DNA from: Dehalococcoidia bacterium
GTDB taxonomy: Bacteria > Chloroflexota > Dehalococcoidia > UBA6926
NCBI GenBank assembly: GCA_030754805.1
Contig: JASLZO010000002.1
Span: forward strand, 6,537-21,310
Direction: 5' to 3'
DNA length: 14,774 bases
Below, in pieces: positions 8,455 through 14,657 of the stretch (positions are counted from its first letter, which is position 1; each line of letters opens with the position of its first letter). The notes below the pieces were generated by a model. It did no database searches. It worked only from the letters and a program-made list of their open reading frames with translations, and was not told the DNA's origin. A program made the translations under genes and the position numbers.

Positions 8455-9470
8455 CCGCCGAGGTAGCGCGCTATCTCGTCGCGCTCGAAGTATGGGAGGT
8501 CGATGAGTTGGCCCGTCTCGGTGCGCAGCTTGAGACCTTCCCCGACATCCGTGGCCTGGCCGATCAGCGCGGCGGGGATGTCTTTCTGGTCCAGAGTGTC
8601 GATAAGTCGTGGGGCGTCGGTAGGAGCGACCGTGATGAGTAGCGCGCCCGACGCGATCAGGCCGAATGGGTCGATCCCCAGGGCAGTTGAAAGGGCGATG
8701 GTCTCCTCGGCGTACGGAATGGCCGCAGCTTCGATCAGCAGTCCAGTTCCGGACGCATCGGCCAACTCTCTCAGGGCAGTGGCGATACCCCCCTCGGTTG
8801 GGTCATGCATCGCGTGGACGGGCACCACGGACGTCGCGACGGCAGCGTCCTTCACGACGCTGATGCCTGGATCATCAAGGAAGTGCTGGGAACGGGAGAT
8901 GACGGTGTCCTCGATTCCGGCGGCGGTCAACGCATCGTGGGCTTCCGACGCGAGGATGGCCGTTCCTTCTATCGCGGCGGACCTTGTGAGGACGATGGCG
9001 TCTCCCAGTTCGACCGCGGAGGCGCGAATTTCGCGGCCCTTTGCGACCTCGCCGAGCATGGCACCGATGCCGATGGGGCGGTCGAGGCCGAGGCTGACCT
9101 CCGTGTGTCCGCCGATGAGGGTGACGCCGAGGCTGTCGCACGCCTTGAGTATCTGGTCGAAGACTGACCCGACGGTGTCTTCCTCGGTCCCCTCCGGCAG
9201 GAGGACCGTTGCCATCAACCAGCGAGGGGTCCCACCCATGACGGCGATGTCGTTGGCGTTCACGTGGACCAGGTACCAGCCGAGGCGGTCGGTGGCGAAA
9301 GTGACCGGGTCGGTGGCGGCGACGAGATAGGCGCCAGGGCTGATATCGATCACGGCCGCGTCCTCGCCGGGAGTGGCGCCGACGATGACGCGCGGGTCTC
9401 GGACGTCAATCTTCCGGAGGAGATCGGCCAAGAGGGGCGGGGGGAGTTTGCCTGTTCGGAGTGGAGTCAT
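8451..9470 (-). CDS. HypE-like AIR-synthase-related ATP-binding protein
   Basis: The 339-residue protein has the PurM/SelD/ThiL/HypE two-domain fold. Visible marks are TGKLPPPLLADLL (6-18), GEDAAV (35-40), TDPVTF (53-58), VNANDIAVMGG (70-80), GGHTEV (120-125) and MHDPTEGG (221-228). Genuine HypE dehydrates a carbamoyl group on its C-terminal Cys (ending PRxC) to make the cyanide ligand of NiFe hydrogenase. This protein ends YLGG with no such Cys, and no other hyp gene is present, so it should not be called HypE. It also lacks the N-terminal Cys/Sec catalytic segment of SelD. The 4-bp overlap with mobA suggests a part in molybdenum-cofactor or formate dehydrogenase maturation, but that is inference. 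There is no Shine-Dalgarno before the ATG; the start is chosen because the N-terminus matches the family. Confidence 0.8.
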   Translation of the reverse strand: MTPLRTGKLPPPLLADLLRKIDVRDPRVIVGATPGEDAAVIDISPGAYLVAATDPVTFATDRLGWYLVHVNANDIAVMGGTPRWLMATVLLPEGTEEDTVGSVFDQILKACDSLGVTLIGGHTEVSLGLDRPIGIGAMLGEVAKGREIRASAVELGDAIVLTRSAAIEGTAILASEAHDALTAAGIEDTVISRSQHFLDDPGISVVKDAAVATSVVPVHAMHDPTEGGIATALRELADASGTGLLIEAAAIPYAEETIALSTALGIDPFGLIASGALLITVAPTDAPRLIDTLDQKDIPAALIGQATDVGEGLKLRTETGQLIDLPYFERDEIARYLGG

Positions 9471-9494
9471 TGGAGAGGTGGTGTTTGTTGGCGG

Positions 9495-9565
9495 CCCCTC
9501 ACCCTAACCCTTGTGTCGGTGCGTTGGGGAAAACCTCACCCCCGTCCCCTCCCCGCCTGCGGGGT
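9495..9565. repeat. C-rich palindromic intergenic repeat (REP-like)
   Basis: The 119-bp gap between the amidohydrolase and the HypE-like gene contains CCCCTCACCCTAACCCTTG (9495-9513), then CCTCACCCCCGTCCCCTCC (9534-9552) and the perfect hairpin CCCCGC-CT-GCGGGG (9551-9564). The two CTCACCC units are an imperfect direct repeat. From memory, runs of this kind are dispersed intergenic repeats in several GC-rich phyla, including Chloroflexota. Its position downstream of the amidohydrolase stop would also suit transcript-end stabilisation, but there is no T-run on the minus strand directly after the hairpin. Confidence 0.5.
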
Positions 9566-9589
9566 TCGGTGTTTGGAGAGCGGATGTGG

Positions 9590-10993
9590 TCAGGTGACCG
9601 ATGGGCCGTCGGCGAGACGGACCGGGAAGGGGACGTCCGGATAGGTGTCGGTCATCTGCTTCCAAGCTCGGTGGGCGATGGTTTCTGCGCGGCGAAGGAT
9701 GTCGGCTTCGTCGACAGTGGTGATGGCGCCGTCGCGCATGATGAAATTTCCGGCGACCATGACCGACTCGATGTCGGACGCCTGACCGTTGTGGACGAAG
9801 TCCGAGATGGTGTGGAGCGTTGGGACGAGGTGGGCCTTCCTGAGGTTGGCGATGAAGAGGTCGGCTTGCTTTCCGACCTCGAGCGAGCCGGTCTCTTGAT
9901 CCATCCCCATGATCCGCGCGCCGCCGAGGGTGGCCCACTCGAAGACATCGTCGGCTCCCGGCCGCATCTCGTCATTCGTGCGGACGCGTTCGACGAAGAG
10001 GCCGGTCCGCATGGCCTCGACCATGTCCTCGGCCATGTTGTCGGTGCCGATGCCGAGGACGGCGCCTGCCTCGACGAGGTCCATGGCGGGGGCTGCGGCG
10101 CCCCTGCGGGCGGCGATGGCCGGGTTGTTGGAGACGCCGACTCGGGCACGGCCCATGACCCGGATCTCGGATTCGTCGAGATAGCGGCAGTGAGCGGCGA
10201 CGAGGCGCGGACCGAGGAACTCGTTGACGTTCAGGTAGTGAGCGGGACGCACGCCCCATGCGGCCGCGACGCCGGCGACCTCCTGGTGGCTCTGCGAAAG
10301 GTGGATCGTGTAGCCGACGCCGCGTTCCTCCGCGAGTTCGCGCGACTTACGGAGGACCATCGGCGAGACGGAGTCGGCGGTGCCGGGCGAGAAGTAGACG
10401 GAGACAAGGCCATCGTTCGAGCCATGGAGCTTCTCAAAGAGGTCGACGGCTCTCGTGAAGCCCTCGTCGGCGAGGTGTTCCGAGAAGTCGGCTGAGGACC
10501 TGAGGGGGGAACCGGCGACGATGACGTTGTAGTTGACGTCGCGGACCGCCTCCCCGAGGACGAATCGGGCCCCGGTGTTGATGACTGGGTTGATGTACGA
10601 GGAGACGTTCTGCCCGATCTCGAAGAACGTAGTGGTGCCGCTTCGGATGCCCTCGATGGCTCCGAGGACAGCCATGACCTGGAACTCCTCGGTCGAGAGG
10701 AAAGAGGTGATCGGCTGCGGGAACTGAAGGACGGTCGGGAAGGCGAAGTCCTCCTGGATGCCCCGGCTGAGCGTGGCCGACAGGTGGGTGTGGCAGTTAA
10801 AGAAGCCTGGGAAGACAGCCTTTGCACGTCCGTCCACGACCTCGGCGTCGGGATGGTGGGATGCGACCTCGTCGCTGGGACCGACCTCCGCGATGGTGCC
10901 GTCGTCGCCGACCGCTATCGCGGCGTCGTAGAGGACGCGGTGGCCCGGGTCGATGGTGACGATCGTCGTGTTGCGGATGATTGTTGGGCTCAC
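9590..10993 (-). CDS. COG0402-type amidohydrolase (chlorohydrolase/deaminase family)
   Basis: This 467-residue protein belongs to the amidohydrolase group that includes MTA/S-adenosylhomocysteine deaminase, guanine and 8-oxoguanine deaminases and triazine hydrolases. Metal ligands are in place: H68 and H70 in NCHTHLS, H231 in IHLSQS, H268 in VAAHCR and D318 in GIGTDN. The downstream helix EDMVEAMRTGLF and the GSLEVGKQADLF segment before the C-terminal beta strands are typical. The residue three after H231 is Q234, where most relatives have the Glu of HxxE that handles the proton, so the substrate may differ. The start is the GTG at 10993-10991, preceded by GGGGGGA about 5 nt away; the frame stays open far upstream but that part is only the complement of the neighbouring gamma-CA gene. 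Substrate unknown; a heterocyclic amine or similar is a reasonable guess. Confidence 0.88.
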   Translation of the reverse strand: MSPTIIRNTTIVTIDPGHRVLYDAAIAVGDDGTIAEVGPSDEVASHHPDAEVVDGRAKAVFPGFFNCHTHLSATLSRGIQEDFAFPTVLQFPQPITSFLSTEEFQVMAVLGAIEGIRSGTTTFFEIGQNVSSYINPVINTGARFVLGEAVRDVNYNVIVAGSPLRSSADFSEHLADEGFTRAVDLFEKLHGSNDGLVSVYFSPGTADSVSPMVLRKSRELAEERGVGYTIHLSQSHQEVAGVAAAWGVRPAHYLNVNEFLGPRLVAAHCRYLDESEIRVMGRARVGVSNNPAIAARRGAAAPAMDLVEAGAVLGIGTDNMAEDMVEAMRTGLFVERVRTNDEMRPGADDVFEWATLGGARIMGMDQETGSLEVGKQADLFIANLRKAHLVPTLHTISDFVHNGQASDIESVMVAGNFIMRDGAITTVDEADILRRAETIAHRAWKQMTDTYPDVPFPVRLADGPSVT

Positions 10994-11182
10994 TTCTGTC
11001 CCCCCGGATGGTGTTCGCGATGCCTGGGCGGAATGATAGGACTTGGGCTCGGCTGTCGGAGATGGGGCGTGGTTGGTAACTCGGGAATGTTGGGTCCTTC
11101 GCTTCGCTCGACAACGATAGAAGGGACGGAGGCGGGACCGTTGGCGTTTCTTTGAAGGGTGTGAGCGGCGATACTGGTGTCT
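10994..11182. promoter_or_regulatory. Divergent promoter region between amidohydrolase and gamma-CA genes
   Basis: 189 bp separate the two divergent start codons. A GGGGGGA Shine-Dalgarno (complement of about 10999-11005) serves the amidohydrolase. On the plus strand GATACT (11169-11174) lies only 8 nt before the ATG at 11183, the geometry of a -10 box for a leaderless transcript; no good -35 is seen. No protein gene is present. Confidence 0.35.
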
Positions 11183-12289
11183 ATGGAAAACATCCGTGAA
11201 GTTCAGGGTCGGAAACCGGTGGTCCATCCGAGCGCGTGGATCGCGGAGAACGCGTACCTGATGGGCGATATCGAGGTCCATGAGGGAGCGAGCATCTGGC
11301 CGGGGGCGGTGCTGCGTGCCGAGTATGGACGGATCATCGTGGGGCGGAACGCCGCGATTCTCGACCGAGCGGTGGTGCACGGCGGGGGCGTGGGCGCCCT
11401 GACCCGTGTGACCGATATCGGGGAGGGGACGGTGATCGGCGTCGCGGCGATGATCCATGGGATGGCGGCCGGTCGGAACACCCGGATCGGGGACAACGCG
11501 ACGGTACTCGAGGCAGCGATGGTCGGGGACTGGTGTTTCGTCGAGCCGCGGGCGGCGATACTGCCGCGGGCGGTGATTCCGTCGAATTCCGTGGTCGCGG
11601 GGGTGCCCGGGACGGTCACGGGACAGATCGACGAGCGCATGCAACAACTGCTGACGATCCAGGGCCATCAGCTCGTGGCGAGGGCAGGCCTCCACCGGGG
11701 GGGCGCGTCCATGAATGACTCCTCCGCAGAGGAAGGGAGATCCAACTTGATCCGAACGCTTGACGGGAAGACGCCGAAGATCAGTCCCAAGGCCTGGGTC
11801 AGCGAGGCCGCCTACGTGGTCGGGGACGTGGAGATTGGGGACCAGGTGACCGTGTTTCCCGGCGCGGTCGTTCGTGGAGACGCGGGGAGGATCACGATCG
11901 GCGCGAAGACGAACGTCCAGGACAACGCGGTGATCTACTCGGATGGAGACCTGGATATCGGCGAGAGCACGACGATTGGCCACGCGGTGACGATCCACGG
12001 GCGGCGGGTGGGTAGCCACTGTCTGGTCGGGAATAACTCGACGGTGTCCGAGGGCGTGGAGATCGGGGATTTCTCGGTGATCGCGGCGGGCGCTGCGGTT
12101 GCGCCTCATTCGATCGTGCCGGGCGACTCCTTCGTGGCAGGCGTGCCCGGGGAGATCCTGTGGCGGACGGAACCGGAACGACGCCGGGCGATGGAGGAGA
12201 GTGGGGGCGAGGGGTACGCACGGCTGAGCGCCATCTACCAGGCAGAGGGCCTGGGCTCGTGGCCTCCGGACGGAGCACCTCCGTCGTAA
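11183..12289 (+). CDS. Fused tandem gamma-carbonic-anhydrase-like protein (two left-handed beta-helix domains)
   Basis: The 368-residue chain holds two gamma-CA/hexapeptide-repeat domains (about 10-150 and 195-335) joined by a linker near 165-192; single-domain relatives such as YrdA, CaiE and PaaY are about 170-200 residues. In the archaeal enzyme Cam, zinc is held by His81 and His122 of one subunit and His117 of the next. Domain 1 has the first (H66, VVHG) and third (H92, MIHG) but V87 instead of the second. Domain 2 has the second (H267, IGHAVT) and third (H272) but Y252 instead of the first. Domain 2 keeps the RGD (231-233) and NVQD motifs; domain 1 has RAE and AILD. One complete composite site is thus possible. 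The start is ATG 11183 (GTG 11177 is an alternative); neither has a clear Shine-Dalgarno. Activity is unproven; a hexapeptide acyltransferase role is less likely. Confidence 0.88.
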   Translation: MENIREVQGRKPVVHPSAWIAENAYLMGDIEVHEGASIWPGAVLRAEYGRIIVGRNAAILDRAVVHGGGVGALTRVTDIGEGTVIGVAAMIHGMAAGRNTRIGDNATVLEAAMVGDWCFVEPRAAILPRAVIPSNSVVAGVPGTVTGQIDERMQQLLTIQGHQLVARAGLHRGGASMNDSSAEEGRSNLIRTLDGKTPKISPKAWVSEAAYVVGDVEIGDQVTVFPGAVVRGDAGRITIGAKTNVQDNAVIYSDGDLDIGESTTIGHAVTIHGRRVGSHCLVGNNSTVSEGVEIGDFSVIAAGAAVAPHSIVPGDSFVAGVPGEILWRTEPERRRAMEESGGEGYARLSAIYQAEGLGSWPPDGAPPS

Positions 12290-12444
12290 CCACCGTTGGG
12301 GGACCAGGCCCAGACGGCCCTGCAGGTCACCCCGGTCTCTCGTTGGCCGGCCACCTGTAGATACTCCGAACCCTTCCTGACCGAGCGGAACACGGCGTTG
12401 GTCTGGTCGCGATTCCACACGCCCGAACCCTCGCGAGATCAGGG
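12290..12444. other. Intergenic stretch, no gene recognised
   Basis: Between the gamma-CA stop and the lipoprotein promoter I see no gene with supporting signals. A 61-codon minus-strand frame (12235-12420) overlaps the end of the gamma-CA gene and has no recognisable domain. No clear terminator follows the gamma-CA gene. Confidence 0.45.
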
Positions 12445-12474
12445 TTGACACATCTATATCTGAGAGGACATAGT
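12427..12474 (+). promoter_or_regulatory. Promoter of the first solute-binding lipoprotein gene, with upstream dyad
   Basis: TTGACA (12445-12450), an 18-bp spacer and CATAGT (12469-12474) form a sigma-70-type promoter about 55 nt before the ATG. Directly upstream is CCCTCG-N7-AGGG, abutting the -35. The same arrangement (CCCTCG-N7-AGGGTTGACA, then CATAGT) recurs before the second lipoprotein gene, and this conservation in two places is the main support. Confidence 0.65.
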
Positions 12475-12529
12475 GGCGACCAACTGTACTCCTAGGGATA
12501 GGGCGTAAGAGGATGAGGAGGGTTTGTCC

Positions 12530-14401
12530 ATGAAGCACCGTTGGTCACGACTCATATTTGCTGTTGCAGTGGGTGCGGTGGTCGCGCTGGCGGCCTGTGC
12601 TCCTGCCGACGATGACGGTGACGCGGCGGAGAGTACGACGACCGGGCCGCCGGCCGCAGTACCCATAGAGTCGTCTGCGCCTTCGAACCAGGTGGACACG
12701 ACGCCGGCCGGTAAGGCAGAAACATCGACTTCCGAGTCGACCGAGGACAAGTCGACAACGACGAGTTCCAGCTCGACGACAACGACCGAGAAGCCGGCGG
12801 ACCCAGTGTCCGTGAGCGGCAAGCCGCTGGACGCTGACGCGGTCTACGGACGAATCCTCGAATTGGGCTACACGCAGGAAAGCTCGTCGTTCAGCTCTTG
12901 GGAAGAGGCGGCTGGAGTGGCGTTCGGGCAAGGTCACCCGCTCCACAACATGGTTGCCCAGCCCCGAACTTGGGGTACGCAGGAGGACTACGCCAACCTG
13001 GTGTTCTTCGAGATCCATCCGGACCTGGCGAGCTCGTGGGAGGTCTCCGCGGACGGCCTGGAGTGGATCTTCAAGTTCCGGGACGGGGTGGAGTGGTCGG
13101 ATGGCACGCCGTTCACGTGTGCGGATGTGAAATGGTCGTTCGACACGATCCGGACGGGCGATGGCCTGAACCGCAGCCCGCGAGCGCTGGCGTTCAACAC
13201 GGTGAAGGGGGACCTGGATGAAGGGTTCGTTTGCGCTGACGACCTGACGCTGGTCGTGAACCACGACCGGCCGAAGGCTGCGTTCCTCGAAGTCATCTCG
13301 ATGCCGTACCACTACATGCGGCCGAAGCACATCTACGAGAACAACACAGACCTGATGCGCGAGGCACCGGCCGAGGTTGGCACGGGCCCGTTCCGCCTGG
13401 CGGAGTGGCTGCCGGGCGAGAGCTATACCTTCGAGCGCAACGAAGATTACTGGGACCAGCCGTTCCCGTACCTCGATGGGATCCACTACGCATTCGGGAC
13501 GAACACATCGATCGATGCGGCGACCCGGGCGGGAAGGATCCACATCAACAACGGCGCCAACGGTGGTCGAGCCGACACCCTGCTCCGCGAGTGCGAGCAA
13601 TGCGTCTTCTTCGCTCGCAGCACATGGTCCGGATTCTCGGCCGTGATGACGCATCATCAGCGCTCGCCGTGGAACACGCCTGAGATCAAGGACGCGATCT
13701 CCTACGCGATGGATCGCGCGCGGATCGGCCTAGTCTCGGCGGACGGATGGGTCGACCCCCCGACGGCGGGTCCGTTCTACCCGGGTAGTTCGTTCGACAT
13801 GCCGGATGACCTACTCGCCACGATTCCCGGCTACGACTTCACCGACCCTGAGGGGAACAAAGACAAGGCACGCGAACTGCTAGCCGAGGCCGGCTACGCG
13901 GAGGGTGAGTTGACGGTCCCGTTCACGATCTGGAACATCTCCACGGTCGCGGCGCCGGCCATCGTGATCCAGGAGGAGCTGGAGGCGGTTGGCTTCAAGG
14001 TGGAGCCGAACCTGCTCGAGACTGCCCGTGCGTACCAGGCCTGGAGCGATGGTGACTTCGACGTAGGTCTCCATAGCTTCTGGGTAGCCGGACTGGACCC
14101 GGACATCGTGCTGTACGAGCACTTCTACACGGGATCAGACCGGAACTACAACCGGTACTCGAAGGTGGAGACTGACCGACTGATCGACGAGATGTCGGGC
14201 ACAGTAGACCCCGAGCTCCGGAAGCAGCGGGCGTGGGACGTGGCAGAGATTGTCCTGCGCGACCACGCGAAGCACCTGATCGGATACGGCTCCAGCATTT
14301 CCGCGATCCAGCCCTCGGTGGGTGGCTACATGTTCGCCATCAACTACCTGTACGGCTACGGTCCGTGGACCCGCTACCAGCACGTCTACCTGACTGAGTG
14401 A
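12530..14401 (+). CDS. ABC transporter solute-binding lipoprotein, family 5 (peptide/nickel type)
   Basis: This 623-residue extracytoplasmic protein would capture oligopeptides or another solute and hand it to an ABC permease not present in the window. A basic n-region (KHRWSR), a hydrophobic core and the lipobox LAAC (C23) mark a lipoprotein signal peptide. Residues 34-90 are a low-complexity Ser/Thr/Glu linker, then comes the SBP family 5 domain (about 95-620) with FRDGVEWSDGTPFTCADVKW (183-202) and the GTGPFRLAEWLPG plus FERNEDYW stretch (285-308). Cysteines C197, C235, C355 and C358 may form disulfides outside the cell. The start is the ATG at 12530 (AGGAGG 7 nt upstream), not the TTG two codons earlier, because the paralogue at 14658 begins with the same MKHRWSRL. 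It has its own promoter and terminator, so it is probably monocistronic. Confidence 0.93.
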   Translation: MKHRWSRLIFAVAVGAVVALAACAPADDDGDAAESTTTGPPAAVPIESSAPSNQVDTTPAGKAETSTSESTEDKSTTTSSSSTTTTEKPADPVSVSGKPLDADAVYGRILELGYTQESSSFSSWEEAAGVAFGQGHPLHNMVAQPRTWGTQEDYANLVFFEIHPDLASSWEVSADGLEWIFKFRDGVEWSDGTPFTCADVKWSFDTIRTGDGLNRSPRALAFNTVKGDLDEGFVCADDLTLVVNHDRPKAAFLEVISMPYHYMRPKHIYENNTDLMREAPAEVGTGPFRLAEWLPGESYTFERNEDYWDQPFPYLDGIHYAFGTNTSIDAATRAGRIHINNGANGGRADTLLRECEQCVFFARSTWSGFSAVMTHHQRSPWNTPEIKDAISYAMDRARIGLVSADGWVDPPTAGPFYPGSSFDMPDDLLATIPGYDFTDPEGNKDKARELLAEAGYAEGELTVPFTIWNISTVAAPAIVIQEELEAVGFKVEPNLLETARAYQAWSDGDFDVGLHSFWVAGLDPDIVLYEHFYTGSDRNYNRYSKVETDRLIDEMSGTVDPELRKQRAWDVAEIVLRDHAKHLIGYGSSISAIQPSVGGYMFAINYLYGYGPWTRYQHVYLTE

Positions 14402-14425
14402 CGTGGACCACTACTGACACCTGTA

Positions 14426-14469
14426 AAAGAGGTGGGCCCTCCCGGCACGCCGGGAGGGCCAACCTCTTT
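14426..14469 (+). terminator. Strong hairpin terminator after the lipoprotein gene
   Basis: Two 21-nt arms (14426-14446 and 14449-14469) pair with a single mismatch around the core GCCCTCCCGGC/GCCGGGAGGGC, starting 24 nt after the stop codon. The 3' arm ends in CTCTTT followed by CGTT, a short imperfect U-tract. Because the outer stem is AAAGAGG/CCTCTTT, it may act in both directions. Confidence 0.85.
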
Positions 14470-14554
14470 CGTTATGTAGGGGTGATCATGCCAATGACCT
14501 TTGCGGTGGCCGAAGGGTTTCGACGGGACACAGGTACAGGAAATGGCGTTTGAT

Positions 14555-14600
14555 CCCTCGGATACCGAGGGTTGACAGAAGCTTACGTGACAGACATAGT
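14555..14600 (+). promoter_or_regulatory. Promoter of the second lipoprotein gene, with perfect dyad at the -35
   Basis: The perfect dyad CCCTCGG-ATA-CCGAGGG (14555-14571) abuts TTGACA (14572-14577); a 17-bp spacer leads to CATAGT (14595-14600). The ATG follows about 57 nt later. The layout matches the promoter at 12427-12474, so both genes probably answer to the same regulator; the operator role is inferred from position and conservation. Confidence 0.65.
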
Positions 14601-14657
14601 TTCGAATCGGCGTTCAGACATTCATGTGTAGAGAGTGAGTGATAGGGGGAACGGTCC

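Noticed and set aside
8451..9470. Assignment as SelD (selenophosphate synthetase), tempting beside fdhD
   Set aside because: The N-terminal Cys/Sec-Gly-Gly-Cys segment of SelD is absent and the internal motifs fit HypE-like proteins better; no selA, selB or tRNA-Sec is seen.
9461..10495. 344-residue plus-strand open frame opposite the amidohydrolase
   Set aside because: It is the antisense shadow of the amidohydrolase, which has intact motifs in its own frame.
12235..12420. 61-codon minus-strand frame after the gamma-CA gene
   Set aside because: It overlaps the end of the gamma-CA gene, has no recognisable domain and no clear Shine-Dalgarno; chance frame is more likely.
9590..12538. A 982-residue open frame on the minus strand extending the amidohydrolase upstream
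   Set aside because: The part above 10993 is antisense to the gamma-CA gene, is Arg/His/Pro-rich with no domain, and the GTG at 10993 has a G-rich Shine-Dalgarno and starts the family's normal N-terminus.
7600..14486. Exact 14-mer TGTAGGGGTGATCA at 7600-7613 and again near 14475-14488
   Set aside because: A 14-base match is close to chance expectation in a window this size and the flanks do not align, so I do not treat it as an attachment site or repeat.
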